NCBI RefSeq assembly: GCF_001045675.1
Contig: NZ_LEKT01000006.1
Location: 1-64,000 of the forward strand
Reading direction: 5' to 3'
Source: Megasphaera cerevisiae DSM 20462
GTDB taxonomy: Bacteria; Bacillota; Negativicutes; Veillonellales; Megasphaeraceae
DNA length: 64,000 nt
Both the position numbers and the translations under genes were made by a program. The notes beneath the pieces are model-generated. The model had not been told where the DNA came from. It ran no database searches and was given only the letters and a program-made list of their open reading frames with translations. Below, one piece after another: positions 37,568 to 45,483 of this stretch (the stretch's first letter is position 1; each line of letters opens with the position of its first letter).

Positions 37568-38577
37568 GAATGCCGCATCCTCCGTTTCAATAAATACAAA
37601 AAAAACGGTGCCCCAATAAAAGACATAAAAATCCCTACCGGAACCTCAACCGGACTGAACAAGGTTCTGGCCGCTACATCGGCGATGACAACAAGAATGG
37701 CCCCAAACAACGCCGAGCATGGTAAAAGCGCCTCAAAGTCCGACCCTACCACCAACCTCATCACATGAGGTATAATCAATCCCACAAATCCCAAAAGACC
37801 GGCAACACTCACAGCTGACGCAGCCAGCAAAGCCGCTAATGCAACCAGCAGCCCTCTTGTCCGCTCAGTATGCACCCCCAGAGTTTTAGCCACATCGTCT
37901 CCCAGTTGCAGCGCATTAAGCTTACGGTAATAGCAAAGCGTACCAACAATACCTAACACACTGTACGGAAGAATCATACGTACATGCTGCCAGCTGCTGC
38001 CGGCAAAACCACCCGCCATCCATGAAACCGTGCCCTGAATCTTATCAGAAAAAAACACAGACAGCGCCGTCATCCCCCCGCCAAAAAACGCCGCGACGGC
38101 AACGCCAGCCAAGACCAGCCGCAGCGGATTGACACCTCGTTCCCAGGCGAGGAAAAAGACGACAGCGGCGGCAAATATCGCCCCCACAAAAGCCGCAAAC
38201 GGCACCAAGGCAGTCAGTGACGGTGCAATAAGCATGAGCGCCATAGCTGCCAATCCGGCACCGGCAGATATGCCGATGATACCCGGATCAGCCAGTGGAT
38301 TACGAAGAATTCCTTGAAGAATACAGCCCGATAACGCCAAATTGGCACCGGTTAATCCCGCGCAAATAGCGCGGGGCATGCGTAATGTATAAATAATACG
38401 ATAGTTTTCTGTTTTTCCAGGTGCCGTTACCGCCTGATACAAATCACTGATGGAGATATGAACCGCCCCTGCAGCCACTGCCAGTGCCAGTGAGGCAATA
38501 AGCAGCACCAAACCCAGACAAAGAGTTCCCAGTCTTACGGTGCTGCGATTATCTTTTTCCATACGGGGCTCCATCAT
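37564..38577 (-). CDS. FecCD-type iron ABC permease
   Basis: The 337-residue FecCD/BtuC-family permease has about 10 helices and the signatures LRMPRAICAGLTGANLALSG near residue 62 and PADPGIIGISAGAGLA-like ADPGIIGISAGAGLAAM near residue 92. The C-terminal LLGFVGLIIPHVMRL is typical. AGGAGG lies 4 bp before the ATG, inside the end of the binding-protein gene. It forms the inner-membrane channel of the importer. Confidence 0.94.
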   Translation of the reverse strand: MMEPRMEKDNRSTVRLGTLCLGLVLLIASLALAVAAGAVHISISDLYQAVTAPGKTENYRIIYTLRMPRAICAGLTGANLALSGCILQGILRNPLADPGIIGISAGAGLAAMALMLIAPSLTALVPFAAFVGAIFAAAVVFFLAWERGVNPLRLVLAGVAVAAFFGGGMTALSVFFSDKIQGTVSWMAGGFAGSSWQHVRMILPYSVLGIVGTLCYYRKLNALQLGDDVAKTLGVHTERTRGLLVALAALLAASAVSVAGLLGFVGLIIPHVMRLVVGSDFEALLPCSALFGAILVVIADVAARTLFSPVEVPVGIFMSFIGAPFFLYLLKRRMRHS

Positions 38578-39539
38578 TTGTCCTCCTGAGGATATAACGA
38601 ATGAGCCATATACACCATTGCCTCTCCAATTCGGCTGCCGGGATTTACCGTAAATAAATCCATGGGCAAGTCGTACACACGCCCGTTTTTAACAGCTGCG
38701 GTCTGATTCCACGCATCACTCTGTTCCATTTGTTCTTTGAAACGTGCTAAATTTTCCGGCGTATTGCCCATAGAAATAATAAAAACAACCTGCGGATCCT
38801 GCTTAATAACATATTCCATACTTAAAGGGATAAACTGTCCTGTCATCGATGTATCTAAATCCGCAATATTAATACCTCCCAGCCGCTTTAGCAAATCTCC
38901 GGAAAAGGTAGAACTGCTTGCCATGCTGTTACTGCTGGGATTACTGAATAAAATCAACGTCTTCAGCGACTGCTTTCCCTGCGTCAAAGCCAGTGCGGCA
39001 TCACATTGAGATTTTATTTCGGCAATCTTCTTATCTGCTATATCAGGCTGACCTGTCAGAGCACCATAAAACTTCATTGTTTTCAAGGTATCCTCATAGG
39101 AATCAAGAGTATTGATATATAGAGGGATGTGATTTTGCTGCAAGGTATCACGAATTTGATTATGAAATGGTACATTGACTCCAATAACTAAATCAGGATG
39201 AAGCGACAAAATTTTTTCAATATTAGGGGAATGTATAATGCCGATTTCCTGTGCATTACTGACGTACTGTGCCAGTTCCGGAGACATGGATTGTGATGTC
39301 GGCTTGCCCACAACCGTATCTGCCCCTCCGGCAGCGACATACATATCCATATTGGAAACATTTAGGAAGACAACTCGTTTCGGATGGACAGGAATTTCCA
39401 TTGCTGTACCCGTACTATCCGTCACCTGGCGCATTGCTGCAGTCGATTGTTCCGTATTGCCATACAGCATCATATATGCAACACCGCCAAACAAGCATAA
39501 AATAACCGCCGTAACTGCATATAAAATTACTTTACGCAA
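38574..39539 (-). CDS. FecB/FepB-type substrate-binding protein
   Basis: The 321-residue periplasmic binding protein of cluster A-II has RQVTDSTGTAMEIPVHPKRV near residue 37, SPNIEKILSLHPDLVIG near residue 105 and a late DLFTVNPGSRIGEAMVYMAH. The N terminus VILYAVTAVILCLFGGVAYMM has one cysteine but no lipobox and no clear signal-peptidase site. It may therefore be membrane-anchored rather than a lipoprotein. It is the first gene of the operon and lies behind an AraC-box promoter. Cargo is probably haem or a ferric chelate, inferred from the neighbours. Confidence 0.88.
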   Translation of the reverse strand: MRKVILYAVTAVILCLFGGVAYMMLYGNTEQSTAAMRQVTDSTGTAMEIPVHPKRVVFLNVSNMDMYVAAGGADTVVGKPTSQSMSPELAQYVSNAQEIGIIHSPNIEKILSLHPDLVIGVNVPFHNQIRDTLQQNHIPLYINTLDSYEDTLKTMKFYGALTGQPDIADKKIAEIKSQCDAALALTQGKQSLKTLILFSNPSSNSMASSSTFSGDLLKRLGGINIADLDTSMTGQFIPLSMEYVIKQDPQVVFIISMGNTPENLARFKEQMEQSDAWNQTAAVKNGRVYDLPMDLFTVNPGSRIGEAMVYMAHSLYPQEDK

Positions 39540-39600
39540 AAAAATCCCTCCTCGATTAGATCACAATAGTTTGATTCCCATCATGATGATATTTTTACAT

Positions 39601-39686
39601 GAAATCAATATTCATTCTCTAATATGATATCAGAAAAAGTATATATATTCTACTCCATTCGGACATAAAAATGATCCATTCCGACA
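39601..39686 (-). promoter_or_regulatory. AraC-box promoter of the iron ABC operon
   Basis: Read on the minus strand: two direct half-sites TGTCGGAATGGA (39675-39686) and TGTCCGAATGGA (39654-39665), 21 bp apart. One base later comes TAGAAT (39647-39652) as -35, then 17 bp, then TATCAT (39624-39629) as -10. The same half-sites and spacing recur at two other promoters in the window. Just downstream, 39601-39619 is a loose Fur-box-like inverted repeat. This region also holds the divergent promoter of the YbjN-like gene. Confidence 0.8.
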
Positions 39687-39851
39687 TTTAATTTACTATA
39701 TAGTGTTTAAAAAAATATTTTTTATCACCGCAAGGCTTGCTTTTAATCAAATGCTGGTAAAATATATAACTTTGATACTGATTACTACTTTTATTGAATT
39801 ACATAAATATGATATACTATTATCATCAAATATAAAGGAGACTAGACTGTA

Positions 39852-40283
39852 ATGAATAAAAAAGCTGAAAATTTTAAAAAATTTCTTGATGAAAGAACTA
39901 TAACGGATTTCTCATTGGATGTCCCGGAAGAAGACCAGCTCCATACTGCCATTTTTCGTTCCAATATTACGGTAAATGGAACAAATATTCCAACGATTTT
40001 CATTCTTGATGATAGTATTTACGGTATGATACGTACTTTTATCGCCCCGAAGGCTCAAAACGAAAAAAACATGGAGACCCTGTTTCAACTTGTTAACGAA
40101 TACAATATGACATACAAATCCTTCAAGTATTTCATAGATAATGATGGGTCTCTTCTCCTTGACACCTGTGTCATTCTTCCTAACGATGACGTGGACGGCG
40201 ATATTATTTATGCTCTGTACCGCACCATTTCACAACATCTGGAAGAAACCTATAAAGATATCATGAAGGTCATCTGGGCCTGA
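39852..40283 (+). CDS. YbjN-domain-like cytoplasmic protein
   Basis: The 143-residue soluble protein has no signal peptide or membrane helix. Its pattern, with a central DDSIYGMIRTFI strand-like segment, NEYNMTYKSFKYFIDNDGSLLLDTCVILP and a C-terminal helix LYRTISQHLEETYKDIMKVIW, fits the YbjN/type III-chaperone-like fold. Function of this family is not defined. AAAGGAG lies 11 bp before the ATG. It is divergent from the iron ABC operon and ends before the terminator of the predicted small RNA, which it may share. Confidence 0.65.
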   Translation: MNKKAENFKKFLDERTITDFSLDVPEEDQLHTAIFRSNITVNGTNIPTIFILDDSIYGMIRTFIAPKAQNEKNMETLFQLVNEYNMTYKSFKYFIDNDGSLLLDTCVILPNDDVDGDIIYALYRTISQHLEETYKDIMKVIWA

Positions 40284-40311
40284 GAAATTCATATCGCCAG
40301 ACATAAAAAAT

Positions 40312-40356
40312 AAAAAAACAGGCAGACTGAGTTGTTCAAGTTCAGTCTGCCTGTTT
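40312..40356. terminator. small-RNA terminator, bidirectional
   Basis: AAACAGGCAGACTGA (40316-40330) pairs with its complement (40342-40356) around an 11-nt loop. On the minus strand seven T follow; on the plus strand TTTATATTTT follows, so it can also end the YbjN-like transcript. Confidence 0.88.
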
Positions 40357-40461
40357 ATATTTTGACTATCGGCTTTGCGAAGGAGAGGTAATTTCCAAAG
40401 GGGGTGGTAAGTCCCAAGCCTTCAAGTCAAAATAGCGCTGCCATTACTATATATTAACTAC
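40312..40461 (-). ncRNA. predicted small RNA from AraC-box promoter
   Basis: Between araC and the YbjN-like gene the minus strand holds a complete transcription unit without a useful reading frame. After the promoter (-10 TATACT at 40468-40473) the expected transcript is about 150 nt. TATTTTGACT and AGTCAAAATA form a perfect 10-bp long-range stem. Inside it an AAGGCTT/AAAGCC pairing brackets two C-rich segments, ACCACCCCCTTTGG and ACCTCTCCTTCG, complementary to Shine-Dalgarno sequences. It ends in a 14-bp terminator hairpin (40316-40356) and seven T. C-rich, iron-controlled regulatory RNAs such as FsrA and IsrR have the same logic. The only short frame inside is five codons. Confidence 0.65.
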
Positions 40462-40467
40462 AAATAC

Positions 40468-40529
40468 AGTATACTAAATGATGACACAAGCGTCTACTCC
40501 ATTCGGACAAAAAATGATCCATTCCGACA
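40468..40529 (-). promoter_or_regulatory. AraC-box promoter of the predicted small RNA
   Basis: On the minus strand the half-sites TGTCGGAATGGA (40518-40529) and TGTCCGAATGGA-like GTCCGAATGGA (40498-40508) are 20 bp apart. TAGACG (40491-40496) follows after one base, then 17 bp and TATACT (40468-40473). The site starts 2 bp after the araC stop codon. Spacing to -35 and -10 is identical to the other two promoters. Confidence 0.82.
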
Positions 40530-40530
40530 T

Positions 40531-41469
40531 TTATTTGCAATACATTCGTCGATAATCCTTGGGAAGCATCCCGGTCTTCTTCTGAAACGCTACAGCAAAC
40601 TTGCTGCAGTTTTCATAGCCTACCCGATTGGCAATCGCTAAAATGGTGTCATCCGTCATCATAAGCTGCCGCTTTGCCTCACTGATACGAAAGTCCTTCA
40701 AATATTGATAAATAGACTTACCATAAACACCCTTAAAGCATTTTTTCAATGTCGTCGGCGCAATTTGATATCGGTCAGACAGTTCTTCAATGGTAATCCT
40801 TCCCTTTAAAGTTTGCGTTATCTCAAGCTGGATCGACTTAACCGTTTCCACTTGACTTTTAGAAAAAAAAGTTTGATTACTGACAGGTATGTTTTCAATT
40901 ACACTAAGAAATAACAGTGTTTCCAATATTTTTAATCGATAATACCGTTTTTGAATTTTTTCCGGCACATGATACAATTCATAAAATAAATGTTTCATAT
41001 CTCGATTTTCTTCCATAATAATTCCAAAATCTGAATCACAGCAAAATCGATTGCATAGCGCGGTCAAATCGATTCTATCTTCAGCCAGTAAGTTATCCAA
41101 CAACGGCTGCGCTTCCGGAACATTAAAAATAAGAGAAATCCCATGATAATGAGAGGACGGAAAAAACACAGTATGACAATACTCAGCCTTCCCTCTCCAT
41201 CCAAGACACATATCGCCCTGCCCCATATAAAGATATTCTCCGTTACGAAAATTACATTCAATACGCCCTTCTTCACAATGATTAATTGCAAATACGCCGG
41301 GCAGCGGATGCGCATAACAGGAAAATTCTTGAATATGAGCATCCATATACAAAATATCAATACCAGGATACACTGACAATCTCGTCATACGAGCAGTTCC
41401 CGTTTCATTCCGGACTTCAAATACAGATTTACCCTGCCCTACATCAACAAATTTCATCGCATGTGCCAT
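40531..41469 (-). CDS. AraC-family regulator of iron/haem uptake
   Basis: The 312-residue regulator has an N-terminal sensing domain (about 1-200, with PGVFAINHCEEGRIECNF and MGQGDMCLGW). The C-terminal AraC/XylS domain (about 215-310) has two helix-turn-helix units: IEELSDRYQIAPTTLKKCFK and ILAIANRVGYENCSKFAVAF, then KKTGMLPKDYRR. It resembles PchR/YbtA-type activators of siderophore or haem genes. It is second in an operon with the HugZ-like gene (27 bp gap) behind a Fur-box-like promoter. The three repeated boxes in this window are its probable binding sites; this is inference. Confidence 0.9.
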   Translation of the reverse strand: MAHAMKFVDVGQGKSVFEVRNETGTARMTRLSVYPGIDILYMDAHIQEFSCYAHPLPGVFAINHCEEGRIECNFRNGEYLYMGQGDMCLGWRGKAEYCHTVFFPSSHYHGISLIFNVPEAQPLLDNLLAEDRIDLTALCNRFCCDSDFGIIMEENRDMKHLFYELYHVPEKIQKRYYRLKILETLLFLSVIENIPVSNQTFFSKSQVETVKSIQLEITQTLKGRITIEELSDRYQIAPTTLKKCFKGVYGKSIYQYLKDFRISEAKRQLMMTDDTILAIANRVGYENCSKFAVAFQKKTGMLPKDYRRMYCK

Positions 41470-41496
41470 ATGATTGTTCCCCCGTATCCGAAATCA

Positions 41497-42324
41497 TTAC
41501 CAGCAATATATCTGCCGAACCGCTTTTTTTATTTTTCCAAATCCAGCCCAAAGAAAAACCCCTTGGACCGGCGTAATTTCGATAATATGAAGAATGACCG
41601 GCATCTTTTTCAGTCTGTTTCCGGCAATGCCTTTAGCCGCAGCAAGCAACGCATATTCTTCATCATCCGGCTCAATCATGCGTGCTTTACCATCTATCTG
41701 CAGTCCTGCTAAATGTGAAAAATCAATAAACGGATCAAAAACAGAAAAGCTGACTTGATTATTACGATACAAGTTGGAAAACTTTTTTCCACCTTCACTG
41801 AACATATATATTTTTCCCTCATAATACATATATTCGATAGGCGTCGACCGAACCTGCCCTTCCCAGCCAGTAGCCAGCACTCCGGTATTATGCTTTAGCA
41901 AAAAGGCTTCTATCGCTTGAAAAACGGCTGTATCATGTACATCTTGCAGAGAAACTTTCTGAACTATTTTTTCGGCGGCCGCAACTGCTTCGTTTACATA
42001 ATGTTCCTGAGAAACAAAGGCCGTAAAATCAAGTCCTTGATTCAACTTTTGCTGAACAAGGTCAGATACTTCATCCATATACACCTTCTCAACACCGACT
42101 GCAATCAAACCAACCGGTTGACCCGCAATTTGTTTCTGCAGCCGCGTCATCTGCAAAAGCATATTTTTTTTCGTACTAATGACAAAAATAATACGGCGGT
42201 ACTGTTCAAAAGAGATATCATCACCATATGCTGCGTATCTGCTTATACTGACAATACTTGCCATTATGCAGGCAACCCGCCGTGTCACTTGATCTCCATC
42301 ATAAATAAATAAAGTATTGGTCAC
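41497..42324 (-). CDS. flavodoxin-like/PNPOx fusion, HugZ-type haem protein
   Basis: The 275-residue protein has two parts. Residues about 1-125 look like a flavodoxin fold (LFIYDGDQVTRRVACIMASI, then FVISTKKNMLL) but lack the usual T-x-T-G-x-T flavin loop. Residues about 135-270 are a pyridoxamine-5-phosphate-oxidase-like split barrel (FLLKHNTGVLATGWEGQVRS, YMYYEGKIYMFSEGGKKFSN, GLQIDGKARMI) of the HugZ/HutZ kind that binds haem in iron acquisition. It is cotranscribed with the AraC regulator under a Fur-like promoter, which supports a haem role. The exact reaction is unknown, and oxygen-dependent haem cleavage would be odd in an anaerobe. Confidence 0.75.
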   Translation of the reverse strand: MTNTLFIYDGDQVTRRVACIMASIVSISRYAAYGDDISFEQYRRIIFVISTKKNMLLQMTRLQKQIAGQPVGLIAVGVEKVYMDEVSDLVQQKLNQGLDFTAFVSQEHYVNEAVAAAEKIVQKVSLQDVHDTAVFQAIEAFLLKHNTGVLATGWEGQVRSTPIEYMYYEGKIYMFSEGGKKFSNLYRNNQVSFSVFDPFIDFSHLAGLQIDGKARMIEPDDEEYALLAAAKGIAGNRLKKMPVILHIIEITPVQGVFLWAGFGKIKKAVRQIYCW

Positions 42325-42379
42325 TATATTTCCCTCTTTCGTCCAATAAATACATATCTCGTTTTCATTTTACTCTTTC

Positions 42380-42412
42380 ATTATGAATAATATAGAAATG
42401 ATTGTCAATATC
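42380..42412 (-). promoter_or_regulatory. promoter of the hugZ-like/araC operon with Fur-box-like site
   Basis: On the minus strand TTGACA (42403-42408), 17 bp and CATAAT (42380-42385). A Fur-like 7-1-7 site, TGATATT-G-ACAATCA, overlaps the -35 (about 42397-42411). Repression by iron-loaded Fur would make the whole circuit iron-responsive. Confidence 0.7.
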
Positions 42413-42897
42413 ATATGTTTGAATCTAAAAAATAATTCGCTGAATTGTTCTTTTTGTTTTTTTTTAATTAAAGTAACAACAAAACATTTTGCAGCAAAAG
42501 ACGCGCTACCCCTTACTGACTCGGGAAAATAATACTACAAATCTCATAAAATTGCTACTAATATATATGACAGGCCTCAGATCCAATAGAGGAAGCACAA
42601 AAAAAAGCTCCTTCATATACTAACACCAAAAAGTTCTTGCATTTTTTTCGGAATGAGAAATTTAAACTTTTTTCCTGAACCGCCTTACTTTGGGCTTATG
42701 TTAGGAATATCTATTTGTATGAATCAACTGCAGATACTGATAAAATTGACTAAAAAAAATAATCAAAAAACTTTTTCAAAATAAATTTCTTGTATACGGA
42801 ATTGATAAAGAAAAAATGCTAATACTAGTTTACAACTAAAAACATATTGATAAGCTAGTGTCAAAAAATTATCATCAATAAATCTTTGTTGTTACAT
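42413..42897. other. AT-rich gene-poor stretch
   Basis: Nothing firm is coded here. One 43-codon plus-strand frame (42653-42784) has no ribosome site. The stretch is rich in A- and T-runs and may be the eroded remains of a lost gene. Confidence 0.4.
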
Positions 42898-42929
42898 AAA
42901 AACAAGTCAACGGCATAGCCGTTGACTTG
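42898..42929 (-). terminator. terminator after TonB receptor 2
   Basis: CAAGTCAACGGC and GCCGTTGACTTG form a 12-bp perfect stem with a 3-nt loop (42903-42929). TTTTTATG follows on the minus strand. It lies about 210 bp past the receptor stop, giving an unusually long 3' untranslated region. Confidence 0.8.
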
Positions 42930-43138
42930 CACACTGTCAGTATTTCACATGTCATATTGATTCTCAATCGATGTTACCAATCTCAGTAAGCCTTATCATA
43001 TGTATGTAAGTTTTCTATTAGTTGTTTCAAAATCTTACTCACTTAATTTTTTTAGACTCCAGCGCACCATAAAAGTAGTACTGACACCTGGCAAAAAAGA
43101 TTCAAATGGCAATGCTATCACATAAAAAAAACACAACA

Positions 43139-45148
43139 TTAAAAAGTATATTTCATACCAACGCGCCAAACACGTCCATCATCAAAAAGATGCACATCTT
43201 GCTTATTAAGAATATTGTCAACACCCATGTAAGCACTGAAATTATCATTAAATTTTTTGTTAATCACAAAATTTAATGTATTCAAATGTGTCGTACCTAC
43301 ATCCTCACCTAATTCATATCTATAACCAAGCAGCCAATCTTGCCAAAGAGTAGCCGTGATACCATATTTAGCCATATCGTCAAATTCTAACATTAATTTG
43401 ACACTATGACTAGCCCGATTAGCCAGTCGTTCATTTGTATCACTATTAACAGCATCCAGATAGGTATATGTACTACGTAACGAAAACTTATTACTTAATT
43501 TTTGCTTGGCTTCCGCTTCTACGCCCTGTATTACTGCATGATCGACATTATAATATTTATATGTATAAAGTCCCGATGTAACGCCCTGATATTCATAATC
43601 AATCATGTCCTTAACTTTATTGTGAAAATAGGTCAGCTTCCCAGAAGTATTTCTATGCTCTCCTTCTATGCCGATATCAAAGTTCACGGCTGTCTCTGGA
43701 CGCAAGTCTTTATTCCCCAGAATCAAGGCATAACTGCTGTGAGTCCAGTCCATATAAAGTTCGCTGGCCGTTGGCGCCCGGTAAGCACTACCGATATTCA
43801 TTTTCAAACGAAGATTTTTGCTTAAATGATATGTGTTACCTAGTTTGGCAGTCACTTTACTTCCAAACGCATCAACATAATCCCACCGCACAGAAGGAAT
43901 CAGCTGCCATTTGTGACTAATTAGCCATTCATCTTGTGCATAGAACGCTGCATATTTCATGTCTGAATCGGAGGTTAGCCGAGTAGAATCGTATTTTTCA
44001 ATGCGATACTCTCCTCCCAATGTCAGCAAGTGATTATCACCCACCTGTAAGGAACGTCTGCCATCAATAGTAGTTGAATTAAAAGTCATATCATCAGTAC
44101 TGGAAAGATCTCCCACCGAATGAAGACTTCCTGAATAGTTAGAATAGTAAACACTCTGTTTTTTATTAAATTTTGTATTGTATATACGAAACTCGTAATC
44201 ACCTAAACGATCTTTTCCTTTATATCCAATACCGGTAGTCCATCGTTCATGATCAAAGAGATTTCTATATCCCGCTGTCAAAACAGTCCCGCTGTAAGTG
44301 GGCATACTAATAATATGCTTTGTCAAGGATTGAGACTCTAAATTTTCTTTCATGTAATCAAAGAAAAAATCCAATTCTCTGTTTTCCGCCAAAGCATAGC
44401 GACCATCAAAATTAAAGAAATATCGTTTTCCATATTGATTGGTAACATTAGTCAGCATCGAATAGGTCCCCGTACCAAGATTGATAACCTCATCCGTACT
44501 CCCTAAATAGCCCCAATTTCTAGTATCACTATACCTGCTGTCAATATCAAATGACCATTTTCCCTTCTGTCCGGTACCCACATGAAGATAGCCATCCTTT
44601 TCATGTGTAGTCCAGTCGCTCCCTACGGTTACCTCCGGCGCAATTGTCTTTTTCGTAATAATATTAATAACACCGCCCATAGCATCAGAACCATACAAGG
44701 AACTAGCCGCACCACGTACTATCTCAATATGGTCAACATTAGACATATTCACGCGGTTTAGCTCATATTTATTTGCTGAATCATTTGTATCTTCTGTGCG
44801 GACACGCCGTCCATTAATTAATATCAGCGTCTGGTTATTATTCATGCCACGCAAGCTGACATTATTTCCCATTGCACTCTGTGTGATATTGAGATCCGTA
44901 GCCATTTTTAAAGCTTCAGTCAACGTATTCGCACCGGTACGTTCGAGTTGCTCATGAGTAATAACCTCAACAGCAGAGGGAGTTTCCTTCACTTTCTGCT
45001 CTGTACGCGAAGCCGTAACAACCACATCATGGGTATTCACTGCAGTAGTATTATCTGTACTTCCCACATAGGCATTAACCGGCAGAACGGTACCGCACAA
45101 AACGGTAACAATTAATGCGGATTTTTTTTTGCTGATCATCTTAGTCAT
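43139..45148 (-). CDS. TonB-dependent outer-membrane receptor 2
   Basis: The 669-residue receptor has a signal peptide (SALIVTVLCGTVLPVNA). A TonB-box-like DVVVTASR follows. The plug has SLRGMNNNQTLILINGRRVR and HIEIVRGAASSLYGSDAMGG. The 22-strand-type barrel ends in WRVGMKYTF. YRAPTASELY and GNKDLRPETA match the FRAP/NPNL-like boxes of haem/haemoglobin receptors. It is a paralogue of receptor 1, with near-identical motif order. It lies downstream of hutW on the same strand, after a 335-bp gap, so haem is the likely ligand. Confidence 0.92.
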   Translation of the reverse strand: MTKMISKKKSALIVTVLCGTVLPVNAYVGSTDNTTAVNTHDVVVTASRTEQKVKETPSAVEVITHEQLERTGANTLTEALKMATDLNITQSAMGNNVSLRGMNNNQTLILINGRRVRTEDTNDSANKYELNRVNMSNVDHIEIVRGAASSLYGSDAMGGVINIITKKTIAPEVTVGSDWTTHEKDGYLHVGTGQKGKWSFDIDSRYSDTRNWGYLGSTDEVINLGTGTYSMLTNVTNQYGKRYFFNFDGRYALAENRELDFFFDYMKENLESQSLTKHIISMPTYSGTVLTAGYRNLFDHERWTTGIGYKGKDRLGDYEFRIYNTKFNKKQSVYYSNYSGSLHSVGDLSSTDDMTFNSTTIDGRRSLQVGDNHLLTLGGEYRIEKYDSTRLTSDSDMKYAAFYAQDEWLISHKWQLIPSVRWDYVDAFGSKVTAKLGNTYHLSKNLRLKMNIGSAYRAPTASELYMDWTHSSYALILGNKDLRPETAVNFDIGIEGEHRNTSGKLTYFHNKVKDMIDYEYQGVTSGLYTYKYYNVDHAVIQGVEAEAKQKLSNKFSLRSTYTYLDAVNSDTNERLANRASHSVKLMLEFDDMAKYGITATLWQDWLLGYRYELGEDVGTTHLNTLNFVINKKFNDNFSAYMGVDNILNKQDVHLFDDGRVWRVGMKYTF

Positions 45149-45483
45149 AATCTAATAAGTCCCCTTTTTTGTTTAAACGACAAATTTAACTTTGATTCAT
45201 AAAATTTTTTTCTATCTTTAGATCACCTCATTTACCAGGAAAAGGGCATATTTCCCTATCCTTAAATCTATAAATTTTCTCTAAATTTAAAAGAGTTTAC
45301 TCTGAAATTTCTCATATCTGCACTCATAAGCATGAATCTCACTCCAATTATCCAAATTCACACTATTATTGCAAATTTTTATCTTTAAAAATCAGCATGC
45401 ATATCTACATCAAACGGTAATGCAAAAGAGTTTGATTTTACTTTCATTGGCACATGGCCTACATGCAAACATCCGTTTAGACA
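45149..45483. other. long leader before TonB receptor 2
   Basis: 335 bp of AT-rich sequence lies between hutW and the receptor. No AraC half-site and no strong promoter were found. AGGAAAAGGG...CCCTATCCT (about 45237-45262) could form a small hairpin. A 21-codon frame lies on the minus strand, without a good ribosome site. The receptor may be transcribed by read-through from hutW. Confidence 0.35.

Noticed and set aside
42653-42784. 43-codon plus-strand frame beginning MRNLNFFPEPPYFG
   Set aside because: No ribosome site or promoter, very AT-rich tail of Lys/Asn codons and no family recognised. It may be a remnant of a lost gene but cannot be supported as a CDS.
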